Positions 17,626 to 25,280 of a DNA stretch of 61,465 nt are shown one piece after another (the stretch's first letter is position 1; each line of letters begins with the position of its first letter). The translations under genes were made by a program, and so were the position numbers. A model generated the notes under the pieces. The model did no database searches. It was not told the origin of the DNA and saw only the letters and a list, made by a program, of their open reading frames with translations. The stretch comes from Saprospiraceae bacterium (GTDB lineage Bacteria; Bacteroidota; Bacteroidia; Chitinophagales; Saprospiraceae): assembly GCA_020628645.1 (NCBI GenBank), contig JAHDES010000036.1, forward strand, positions 1 through 61,465, given 5' to 3'.

Positions 17626-18600
17626 TTATTGACTTACGCCTAAAGAACTTAAAGTTTCAAGGTTTAAGTTACCTACAGGTAAACCTTTGTCCGTTTGATA
17701 TTGCTTTAATGCAGTTTGAGTTTTTAGACCCATTACACCATCAATAGGACCTGGGTTATAACCAGCATCTCTTAATGCACGTTGTACAGAAACAATTTTG
17801 TTAGAAGTTGTTTGGTCTGCACAAAGAATTTCAGTCCAAACAGTATAACCACCTTTTCTTACTAATCTTTTCTCCTTAACTGTTGTATATTCAGCAGGAA
17901 TTACTTCTTCACGAGTAGTTTCAGGACTTAATAAAACACGCTTTGTTACTGTTTTATATTCTGGCTCAACTGGAATTTCTTCAACGCGAGCAGGAGTATC
18001 TACTACTTTTTTAGTGATTGTTTTGTACTTTGCAGGAATTACTTCTTCTGTAGTAGAAGCAGCAGATTCTAATACTTGGAAAGTCTCTGTACGGTATACA
18101 GCAGGAATTTCTTCGTAACAAACTACATAACAATCTTCTTTGTTTTCAGAAAAACAGTTAGGATCTTTCTTCTTTTTTACCCACTCTCCGCGAGCTTCAG
18201 AAACTAATACCTGACGGCTGTCTGTACGGTATCGAGCTGGGATAGTCTTAACTACAGTTTTTGCAGGCTCAACCATTACTTCTTCTGTTACTGTTTTGTA
18301 AGTAGCAGGAACAGTTTTGTACCTAGTCGTACCTTCTTTTACCAAAATTGTTTGAGTTTCTGTACCATATTCAGCAGGAACTTTAATTAATTTGGTAGAA
18401 GCATCTTTCTTTAATTTTTGAAGGCTTACCGTTTCGTAAACATCTGGAATTTTACATTTAGCATAGCACTTTCCAAATTCTTGTGTTGGAGGTAAATCAC
18501 CAAAAGGAATGTCATCCGTGTTTTGAGCGATAACGTTTCCACCTACTAAGAAAAGAGCAAGACAAAAAAGAATAAAAAATGGGTTCTGTCGATTTCTCAT
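17626..18600 (-). CDS. Secreted repeat protein with C-terminal peptidoglycan-binding domain
   Basis: 324 residues with a signal peptide ending near VIAQ (residue 26). Residues 70-255 are about seven copies of a 22-residue unit with core IPA.YKT.T..VLV, for example TVPATYKTVTEEVMVEPAKT and VIPAKYKTITKKVV. The third and fourth are separated by a Cys-containing insert (KDPNCFSENKEDCYVVCYEE). Three or more other Cys residues near the start of the mature protein and in this insert may form disulfides. The last 60 residues read as PG_binding_1 (VQRALRDAGYNPGPIDGVMG, TQTALKQYQTDKGLPVG). It probably sits in the periplasm as a wall-associated structural protein, as in OmpA-linked proteins of this phylum, which is inference. 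No enzyme domain is present. Confidence 0.83.
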   Translation of the reverse strand: MRNRQNPFFILFCLALFLVGGNVIAQNTDDIPFGDLPPTQEFGKCYAKCKIPDVYETVSLQKLKKDASTKLIKVPAEYGTETQTILVKEGTTRYKTVPATYKTVTEEVMVEPAKTVVKTIPARYRTDSRQVLVSEARGEWVKKKKDPNCFSENKEDCYVVCYEEIPAVYRTETFQVLESAASTTEEVIPAKYKTITKKVVDTPARVEEIPVEPEYKTVTKRVLLSPETTREEVIPAEYTTVKEKRLVRKGGYTVWTEILCADQTTSNKIVSVQRALRDAGYNPGPIDGVMGLKTQTALKQYQTDKGLPVGNLNLETLSSLGVSQ

Positions 18601-18933
18601 TTTTAAAAGTATTTAATATTTAATTAGTATATTTAAAAAATTCAAAAAAAATTACGTTGGATTAGACGTTCTTGACGATTAAATAGTCACTAAAATTTCA
18701 TTTAAAAATAAAACACAAATGAATTAATATAAATCGTCTAATTATTGTTTATCCTAATATGAGCGCAAAAATACACAAAAAAATGATACCTTAATTCTTT
18801 TCGATCTATTTATTTTATGACGTTAAAGAATTAATACATTAAAATACAGCATACTATTTAATTGTTTTTCAAAGAAAGAAGATTAAATAAAGGGTCTAGT
18901 ATTTATTAATCGAATAAAAAATAGTGGAAACTC
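18601..18933. other. Divergent intergenic region
   Basis: 333 very AT-rich bases. It holds one candidate promoter box on the minus strand (18766-18773) for the peptidoglycan-binding gene. I see no other ORF or RNA gene here, and no clear box for the plus-strand gene at 18934. Confidence 0.45.
18766..18773 (-). promoter_or_regulatory. Promoter -7 box for the peptidoglycan-binding gene
   Basis: On the minus strand the sequence reads TATTTTTG, an exact TAnnTTTG match. It would give a leader of about 160 bases before the ATG at 18600. No TTG is found at the standard -33 distance. Confidence 0.4.
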
Positions 18934-20175
18934 ATGAAAGTATATTACCTTTTTTTGTTTTTATTAATTTCTGTGACACAATCCATTGGGCAATTCCAAA
19001 AAGGAACAATAGGAGCTTTTATGAATACCACTTTGGACTATGATTTGAAAGATGAATATGTGTTTCTACCAAAATTTAATGGAGCAACCCAAGTTGATTT
19101 GTACTATATGCTTTCGGATAAAATTCGTTTTGATTTTCGATTAACTCATGCTAAACGAACCATCCAATCATCCATAGATGTTAGTGAGCAGCTCTTTTAT
19201 ACCAATACGCAAGCTGGAGTAGGGGCAAGATGGTATTTTTTTCCTTCTAAAGTTTATCCTTTTATAGGTGCGGATATTCAACAGCGATGGCTAAAGTATG
19301 GTGGTAATCTTAGTTCTGCGGCTATACCATTTACAAATTATACCCGATTAAATTTTGATGTAAAAGCTGGATTTGATGTTCCTTTAAACGAAAATGTAAT
19401 CTTGCATACAGCGCTTTCTATTCCTGTTTGGCAAAACACCTCCGATAATAATAGTTTTAATTATGTATTGTTAAATTCTGGATTTCAATTTTATTTTACC
19501 AATCAAAATAATATTTCCATTTCTGAAACGACTAATTTTATAGCGAAAGGAAATTTGATCACTTCTTCTAGTTTCAGATTGACAGGGCAAGATACTGGAA
19601 AGTCTGCCTCCCTTATAACTGACTCCGAATACTTTTGGAATACGCGTTGGAGCAGTACCCTTGATTTAAATCTGGATTTCGTTGAATTTCCTCGTTCCAC
19701 TTCCTTCCGTACCCGATTGATCGCAGGTATGGCAAGATGGTGGACGCTTGGGGAAGTATTCTATCTCAAAACTGGTGCTGCTCTTGGAATCGATCAGCAG
19801 CGAGCATTTTTTTCCTCGGCTGGTAGCAGAAGTATATTCAATACCATTTTTCTACCTATAGAAATAGCAGTTTATTGGAATAAGGCAATCAGTAGTACAG
19901 CATTTGGTATTAATGCTAACCTACAATATGATAATAACCCGTTTGGTTTTACAAGGAGTGTGTACAATGAAGAGGATTTGACTTTATTTTTGAATTATCG
20001 GCGATTTTTAAATGACCATATTTTTGTAAAAACCAACTTAAATTATAGCTTACAAAATCGATTTGACTTTTTTTTAAATCCTACAAGTTCTATTTTTGAG
20101 AATTATGTTTTCAACGATTCTCGACTACAAGCAAGTATTGGAATAGGTTTTATGTTGAATTTTCGTAAAAAATAA
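18934..20175 (+). CDS. Predicted outer-membrane beta-barrel protein
   Basis: 413 residues; not assigned to a named family. A signal peptide ends at about residue 20 (TQSIGQ). The rest is alternating polar and aromatic strands, with phrases such as QVDLYYMLSDKIRFDFRLTH, GVGARWYFFPSKVYPFIGAD and TRLNFDVKAGFDVP, and the last strand ends in an aromatic-rich segment (GIGFMLNFRKK). These are the marks of an outer-membrane barrel. The rimM start codon follows the stop by 7 bp, so the genes are probably co-transcribed, although their roles do not obviously connect. Confidence 0.78.
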   Translation: MKVYYLFLFLLISVTQSIGQFQKGTIGAFMNTTLDYDLKDEYVFLPKFNGATQVDLYYMLSDKIRFDFRLTHAKRTIQSSIDVSEQLFYTNTQAGVGARWYFFPSKVYPFIGADIQQRWLKYGGNLSSAAIPFTNYTRLNFDVKAGFDVPLNENVILHTALSIPVWQNTSDNNSFNYVLLNSGFQFYFTNQNNISISETTNFIAKGNLITSSSFRLTGQDTGKSASLITDSEYFWNTRWSSTLDLNLDFVEFPRSTSFRTRLIAGMARWWTLGEVFYLKTGAALGIDQQRAFFSSAGSRSIFNTIFLPIEIAVYWNKAISSTAFGINANLQYDNNPFGFTRSVYNEEDLTLFLNYRRFLNDHIFVKTNLNYSLQNRFDFFLNPTSSIFENYVFNDSRLQASIGIGFMLNFRKK

Positions 20176-20182
20176 TATTAAA

Positions 20183-20707
20183 TTGAATACTTACCAACAA
20201 ATCGGTTATACCAAAAAAACTCATGGCACAAAAGGGGCTTTACGCGTACAAATTGAAGATCAGTATTTGGAAGATTTTTCGCTTTCAGAAGTATTGTTTT
20301 TAGAAATTAATGGAAAAAAAGTACCTTATTTTGTAGAAGATCGGGCTATCATTGGTGATTTATTAGTCTATTTTGAGGAAATTGAAACGCGTGAACAAGC
20401 CAGTTCTTTAACTGGAAAAACTATCTTTTTAGCAGAAAAAGATATTCTCCAAGTAGAAGAACGACAATTTGAAATCTCAGAAGATTTAGAATATGCTTTT
20501 TTAAAGGGCTATCAAATTAGTTTAGAAGACAATAAAGTACTAGGAAAAATAGATGAAGTCATTGAATTTCCACAACAAGAAATGGCTTTTTTACAATATG
20601 AAGGAAAAGAAATAATGATTCCTTTAAACGATCATTTTATCCATTCAATTGATAAAGAAAAAAAGATATTAATTGTTCAATTACCGGAAGGCTTATTGGA
20701 TATTTGA
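20183..20707 (+). CDS. rimM: 16S rRNA processing/ribosome maturation factor RimM
   Basis: 174 residues. RimM assists assembly of the 30S head. The N-terminal barrel has IGYTKKTHGTKGALRVQIED (about 7-26), then VYFEEIETREQASSLTGKTI. The PRC-like C-terminal half has GKIDEVIEFPQQEMAFLQYEG and ends with the standard PEGLLDI. The frame opens at TTG, 7 bp after the barrel gene; no in-frame ATG exists before the conserved THGTKG, so TTG is the start. Its last 15 bases overlap the convergent pabC gene. rpsP and trmD, the usual neighbours, are not here. Confidence 0.93.
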   Translation: MNTYQQIGYTKKTHGTKGALRVQIEDQYLEDFSLSEVLFLEINGKKVPYFVEDRAIIGDLLVYFEEIETREQASSLTGKTIFLAEKDILQVEERQFEISEDLEYAFLKGYQISLEDNKVLGKIDEVIEFPQQEMAFLQYEGKEIMIPLNDHFIHSIDKEKKILIVQLPEGLLDI

Positions 20708-21298
20708 GATAGGAATATCAGGGGCTACTTCAAAGGGAATCATAGCATTCACCAAACGCACTTTCTCATATTTTGCTATATCTTTTTGATTGATGATTGT
20801 ACTTGTAATAATACCTTGATCCAATAAATATTGTCGCTGTGTTCCTGCTAGTAATGGGGTAGAAGAAGTCCACCATTTTTGTCCGTCATAAAATAAGGGA
20901 GTACAATAAGAGGTATCGGTCACTCGTCCATTTTTGATAATTAAAATATCATCTGCACCATCTTTTTGAGCAAAAAGTCGATTAATTTCTTGTCGATTCT
21001 CCCATTTATGCTGATACTCAATAGTGTTACTTGCTACTATTTTTAGTTGTTGAATCAATTTGATTTGGTACGGAAGAAAAGATATTGATTGAATTGAATG
21101 TGGGGTATAAGTAAGCCTACATTTATACGTTTGATTAGGATCTAAAGTAGGACAAACTTCCTTTAAAGTACTGGAAATATCGAAAGAAATACGCTCATCA
21201 GTCAATTGATTGCAACTATGTTCCATCCTTTTTTTATGATAATCAAGCAGATAGGTGCGCTGTTGGTGTATGCGTATGCTTTCGAGCAATGGGTACAT
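20693..21298 (-). CDS. pabC: Aminodeoxychorismate lyase-like PLP enzyme (class IV aminotransferase)
   Basis: 201 residues, short for class IV aminotransferases. It probably releases pyruvate from 4-amino-4-deoxychorismate to give 4-aminobenzoate for folate. Family features are the Lys in YQHKWENRQEINRLF (candidate PLP lysine, about residue 97), GADDILIIKNGRVTDTSY, then TPLLAGTQRQYLLDQGI near the PLP phosphate site. The gene overlaps pabB by 56 bp (its ATG lies within the end of pabB) and the end of rimM on the other strand by 15 bp. Pairing with pabB supports the assignment. The enzyme is a more compact version of the family. Confidence 0.8.
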   Translation of the reverse strand: MYPLLESIRIHQQRTYLLDYHKKRMEHSCNQLTDERISFDISSTLKEVCPTLDPNQTYKCRLTYTPHSIQSISFLPYQIKLIQQLKIVASNTIEYQHKWENRQEINRLFAQKDGADDILIIKNGRVTDTSYCTPLFYDGQKWWTSSTPLLAGTQRQYLLDQGIITSTIINQKDIAKYEKVRLVNAMIPFEVAPDIPISNIQ

Positions 21299-22331
21299 AA
21301 ACTTTGTCTATTAATTCTTGATATTCTTCTTCTACATTCGATTGTACAGTGATACCTCCACCACTTTTATACACTAATCCATTAGACGTTTGTTCCATAA
21401 AACGAATCATAACGCCACTATCTACATTTTCGCCATTAAAAATACCACAAATTCCTGTGTAATAGCCGCGTTCCATAACTTCATTTCGACGAATAATTTC
21501 CACTGTTTTTTTCTTAGGCGCGCCAGAAATTGAGCCAGCAGGAAGTAAAGCCGCAAAAATATCGCCCAGTTTTTCCTGATAATTGGAAGGTAGTACTCCC
21601 GTAATTTTGCTACTTGCTTGTAAGAGAGGGTATTGATTGGTTTGAATGCGATCAATATACCTGAATTTTTCAACGCGAATTTGTTTTGCTACTCGATTTA
21701 AGTCATTGCGAATTAAATCAACAATGGTATGATGTTCAGCGAGTTCTTTTTGGTTGTCTAGTAGTTGAACTGCTGCATTTGGTAAGAGGGCATTAATCGT
21801 TCCCTTCATTGGATTGGAAGAAATGATCCCATTTTTAATTTGGACGAAAATTTCAGGTGAAAAACAAACAAATTGATCCTTGAGCCAAATCTTATACCGC
21901 GCTTGGGTTTGATGAAAAACTTCTTCCAGCGAACAATTCATTTGAATAGGCGTGGGAAAGGTAAGATTGGTTAAATAAGAATTGCCAAAACGCAAGGCTT
22001 TTTGAACGCCCTCAAAGGCTTTTTTATACGTTTTAAAAGGAATAGGGTTATAAGTTAATTTTATGGGAATCAGTGGTTTATCTTGATGATTGACATTGGT
22101 GTTACCATTGATGGAATACTTGATTTCTTGTGTGTTAATTTCATCGAGGGGTAAAATGATAGGCTGTTTTAAATCAAAATCAAGTAAGAAAAAGAACGCT
22201 CGCCCTTCTTTTCCCAGTTGATTCATTTTTGATAGTATGTTGCTTGGATGCTTCAAATAAAGTGGTATTGATTTATTATTAAGTAGTCCTAGGGGATTAT
22301 CTGTGCAGAAAATTTTCTCGAAAGAGATCAA
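21243..22331 (-). CDS. pabB: Aminodeoxychorismate synthase component I (PabB)
   Basis: 362 residues with the chorismate-binding fold. It makes 4-amino-4-deoxychorismate from chorismate and ammonia. Motifs: FGNSYLTNLTFPTPI (about 115-129), FSPEIFVQIKNG (about 157-168), PMKGTI (about 173-178), the basic TIVDLIRNDLNRVA (about 201-214) and LLPAGSISGAPKKKTVEIIR (about 262-281), ending YKSGGGITVQSNVEEEYQEL. The KGT and GAPK motifs are typical of PabB. The glutamine amidotransferase partner PabA is not in this window. It is coupled by overlap to pabC. Confidence 0.9.
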   Translation of the reverse strand: MISFEKIFCTDNPLGLLNNKSIPLYLKHPSNILSKMNQLGKEGRAFFFLLDFDLKQPIILPLDEINTQEIKYSINGNTNVNHQDKPLIPIKLTYNPIPFKTYKKAFEGVQKALRFGNSYLTNLTFPTPIQMNCSLEEVFHQTQARYKIWLKDQFVCFSPEIFVQIKNGIISSNPMKGTINALLPNAAVQLLDNQKELAEHHTIVDLIRNDLNRVAKQIRVEKFRYIDRIQTNQYPLLQASSKITGVLPSNYQEKLGDIFAALLPAGSISGAPKKKTVEIIRRNEVMERGYYTGICGIFNGENVDSGVMIRFMEQTSNGLVYKSGGGITVQSNVEEEYQELIDKVYVPIARKHTHTPTAHLSA

Positions 22332-22350
22332 AATAAAGCTTCAAACGCCC

Positions 22351-22386
22351 GCCTGCCGTTTTTAATTTAATCGGTGTCGGGCAGGC
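22351..22386. repeat. GC-rich inverted repeat in AT-rich intergenic DNA
   Basis: GCCTGCC at 22351-22357 pairs with GGCAGGC at 22380-22386, with 22 bases between. The flanking text is also GC-rich (CGCCCGCCTGCCG, CGGTGTCGGGCAGGC), unlike the surrounding intergenic DNA. It lies between pabB and the acyl-CoA reductase gene, upstream of pabB and downstream of the acyl-CoA reductase, so it could act as a terminator for the latter or be a dispersed repeat copy. Confidence 0.5.
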
Positions 22387-22535
22387 TTCATTCTGTCGCT
22401 ATTTCAGCTTTTTTATTGATCTCAAAATTTTTGCCCAAATAATTGATTCCCCTTGCTTAAGACAAAATTTATAAGATAGAAGTTACTGAAAGTAGAAATT
22501 TAACAGCTTTTTAACCCAAAAGTTTGAAATGTTGT

Positions 22536-23540
22536 TTAAAGTGCATTCAAAAATTCTAAAACGGCTTTGTCTTCTAGTTTTGGAAATTGACTTGTACCAA
22601 AAGGAATACATTTTTCATCAAAAGCGTGTAAACTGACAATATTTTTAATACTCGAAAATTGTTCTTGTAATTCATTTTTTAAAGTGTCCAAATCAGTATA
22701 ATATTCATAATGCAAAGTAGCAATTCTCGATACCAATTGAGGATCTTCTAACAGCATGATACAACCATTGGCTTGAAAATTCATTTTATTCAGAATTTGT
22801 AGCGAATAGTTGTAGTCAAAATTATTTTTATACTTCGAATGTAAAACGACTTGCTTGTATTTTTCATGGATAACTTCTAATAAGGGCTCAAAATCATAGG
22901 ATTTTGGCACGTAGATTTTAGACACAGACTGATTGCCCAATCCAAAATAAAGCAAAATGTCATCGCTCAATTTATCCAGTTCATCTTTAGCTTCTGTTCC
23001 ATCCAAAATGGCAATGGTAAAATTGGGTTTACGAATTAAATTGGGGACTTTTTTAAAGTATTGTTCGAATAAAGCTACATTTTCCAGATATTCACTAGTG
23101 ACCACTGCATCAAATTGCTTCAATTGTTGGACAAGACTGAAATACGATTTTGTTTCTGGAAGATAATCATTCAGTATTTGAATCAAATAAGGTAAAACGT
23201 AGAAATCATTTTGATCTAATTTGATCTGCGCATGATGACCCGATAAAAAAATAGCCATCACATCTCTGAAACTACTTAAAGGAATAGCTTCTTGTACGAT
23301 TAAACCTACTTTTTTTTGAAGATTTGTAGTTGAAAAATCATAAGCTGCAATCCAGTTTGATAAATGGTCTTCCTTAAGATAATGTTCTATGATGTGTTGA
23401 ATGGATAACTGATAATTTTCTTTAGTGAACCAAGGATTATTATGAGCCGTGCGGTGAATCAAAGCATCCAGATATTCATCTCCTTTTGTCAGATGTTGTC
23501 CTAATTGGACTAAAACTCGTATTCTATCACTTAATTGCAT
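22536..23540 (-). CDS. Acyl-CoA reductase (LuxC-like, Bacteroidota type)
   Basis: 334 residues. The family text is FRDVMAIFLSGHHAQIKLDQ (about 90-109, the 'LSGHKA-K' catalytic-domain segment), NFTIAILDGTEAKDELDKLS (about 173-192), LYFGLGNQSVSKIYVPK (about 197-213) and a C-terminal YYEYYTDLDTLKNELQE. These match the compact acyl-CoA reductases of this phylum, thought to reduce acyl-CoA (or acyl-ACP) to the aldehyde. A Cys nucleophile in the usual place is not obvious to me; the nearby Ser/Gly-rich text leaves it open. The gene starts 2 bp after the stop of the DUF1415 gene, which with rluD forms one operon. Confidence 0.72.
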   Translation of the reverse strand: MQLSDRIRVLVQLGQHLTKGDEYLDALIHRTAHNNPWFTKENYQLSIQHIIEHYLKEDHLSNWIAAYDFSTTNLQKKVGLIVQEAIPLSSFRDVMAIFLSGHHAQIKLDQNDFYVLPYLIQILNDYLPETKSYFSLVQQLKQFDAVVTSEYLENVALFEQYFKKVPNLIRKPNFTIAILDGTEAKDELDKLSDDILLYFGLGNQSVSKIYVPKSYDFEPLLEVIHEKYKQVVLHSKYKNNFDYNYSLQILNKMNFQANGCIMLLEDPQLVSRIATLHYEYYTDLDTLKNELQEQFSSIKNIVSLHAFDEKCIPFGTSQFPKLEDKAVLEFLNAL

Positions 23541-23542
23541 GC

Positions 23543-24082
23543 TTAGTCTTTAAAAAACGAATGCCAAATTTGTTGAAGTTGTGCTGTTCCCAATTTATCC
23601 ATGGTTTGGATATTTTGCTCGGGGATTTTTTGTGTATTGGGAAATGCCTTGACGGCAAATTCTACTTGTTCTTCTTTTAATAAATGCAAGATAGGATAAG
23701 GAGAACGATTGGTATAATTTTGTGCCTCCATTTTTTGCGTACCCTCAAATTGATAGTCAGGATGAAAACTAGCTAGTTGGAGTACACCTTCTAGTTTTAA
23801 AACAGTTAAAACTTCATTAGCCCAAGCTAAAAAATCAAGATAATCTTCAAAATCTTCTAAAATATTAGGAAAGATAAGAAGGCTAGTCTCAAAAGAAGTA
23901 GAGGTCGTTCCAAGTAGTAATAGTTCTTGATGAACGATTTGTCCAGCTTGTTCTAGTTGTTTACCTTCAAATACAACATAGCGAATTCGATCTTTCTGGA
24001 AAGGAACTTTTGCAAAGGGACAAAGATTATGTTTAATAATAAACTGCTCGATCCATTTTTGAACGACCTGCTCTACTGTCAT
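23543..24082 (-). CDS. DUF1415 protein
   Basis: 179 residues from the ATG at 24082. Family markers: WIEQFIIKHNLCPFAKVPFQ (about 11-30), ASFHPDYQFEGTQKM (near 120) and NYTNRSPYPILHLLKEEQ (near 137). The family is conserved in many Proteobacteria and Bacteroidota, without an established activity. The longer open frame begins at 24130, but starting at 24082 gives the ATGA overlap with rluD (ATG 24082-24080, TGA 24081-24079), which is the usual operon junction, so I prefer it. The last 2 bp before the acyl-CoA reductase also argue for co-translation. Confidence 0.85.
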   Translation of the reverse strand: MTVEQVVQKWIEQFIIKHNLCPFAKVPFQKDRIRYVVFEGKQLEQAGQIVHQELLLLGTTSTSFETSLLIFPNILEDFEDYLDFLAWANEVLTVLKLEGVLQLASFHPDYQFEGTQKMEAQNYTNRSPYPILHLLKEEQVEFAVKAFPNTQKIPEQNIQTMDKLGTAQLQQIWHSFFKD

Positions 24083-25104
24083 ACTAATTCTTTTCGAGTT
24101 TTGACATAATGTCGCCAGCGTTCTAAACATTCCCGAAAGTCATCAGGTTGTGGAGCTTCAAAGTGCATTTTCTCCTTTGTAATTGGATGAATAAAACCTA
24201 AACTTTTAGCATGTAAAGCATGACGTGGAATTACTTTAAACGTATTTTCCACAAAGCTTTTATATTTAGAAAAGACAGTACCTTTACGAACTCGATCGCC
24301 TCCATATCGGTCATCATTAAATACATGATGTCCTGTGTAACGCATGTGGACACGAATTTGATGAGTACGTCCTGTTTCTAATTGACACTCTACTAAACTC
24401 ACATAATAGAGATCTTCTAAGACCTTATAATGCGTCACCGCATGTTTTCCTTTAGTTTCATCTTCATGGACAAACATTTGAAGGCGATTGTGCGGATTTC
24501 GTCCAATATTTCCTGTAATTGTTCCAGAGGGTTCATCAAAATTTCCCCAGACGATCGCCTCATATTTTCGCTCTATACTGTGATTGAAAAACTGTTTAGC
24601 AAGACCCGTTAAGGCTTCATCTGTTTTAGCAACTACCATCAATCCAGAAGTATTCTTATCAATACGATGCACTAAACCCGCTCGTTCGCTAATAAAAGCT
24701 TCTTCTTGATTGCTTTGCTCATAATAATATGCCAAAGCATTGATTAAAGTACCTGTATAATTCCCAATTCCAGGATGCACGACTAAACCTGGTGGCTTAT
24801 GGATAATCATCAAATAATCATCTTCATATCGAATATCGATAGGTATATTTTCAGGTAAGACGGCTTGGTCACTTCCCAAAGGTTTTGGAAGGACGATAGA
24901 AATTTCTTGACCGGGTCGAATTTTAAAATTTGGTTTAACCTCTTTTGAATTTACTCGAATCGTTCCAAACCGAATGGCATTTTGGATTTTATTTCGAGAT
25001 ACTTTTTCGATTCGATCCATCAGAAACTTATCCAGACGGACAGGAGATTGATTTGGGTCAACCTTTATGAAACGTTCCTCTAAAAGGTCTTCATTTAACT
25101 GCAT
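24079..25104 (-). CDS. rluD: RluA-family pseudouridine synthase, RluD type
   Basis: 341 residues. It isomerises specific uridines in 23S rRNA to pseudouridine. An S4 domain spans about 22-72 (VRLDKFLMDRIEKVSRNKIQ, IRPGQEISIVLP). The catalytic segment is LVHRIDKNTSGLMVVAKT (144-161), with Asp149 as the expected catalytic residue. ETGRTHQIRVHMRYTGHHVFND (middle) and HALHAKSLGFIHP complete the family pattern. It is the first gene of the rluD-DUF1415-acyl-CoA reductase cluster. Confidence 0.93.
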   Translation of the reverse strand: MQLNEDLLEERFIKVDPNQSPVRLDKFLMDRIEKVSRNKIQNAIRFGTIRVNSKEVKPNFKIRPGQEISIVLPKPLGSDQAVLPENIPIDIRYEDDYLMIIHKPPGLVVHPGIGNYTGTLINALAYYYEQSNQEEAFISERAGLVHRIDKNTSGLMVVAKTDEALTGLAKQFFNHSIERKYEAIVWGNFDEPSGTITGNIGRNPHNRLQMFVHEDETKGKHAVTHYKVLEDLYYVSLVECQLETGRTHQIRVHMRYTGHHVFNDDRYGGDRVRKGTVFSKYKSFVENTFKVIPRHALHAKSLGFIHPITKEKMHFEAPQPDDFRECLERWRHYVKTRKELV

Positions 25105-25280
25105 ATTATTTCTATATTTTACTCTCTCAATTACAAAATTACGTTTTTAATATAAAAAAATGAATAGGCAATTTGGTTTTGTGTGAAAATGTTAAATGAT
25201 TTAAGATTTTATTTGCAATCCTTTTCAAAAAAACTTCGTTAAAAGAAAAGTGTTATTCATTATAACTTAAATTGATAGAA

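Noticed and set aside
24083-24130. Longer start for the DUF1415 gene at 24130
   Set aside because: It would put the start well inside rluD; the ATG at 24082 gives the usual ATGA overlap.
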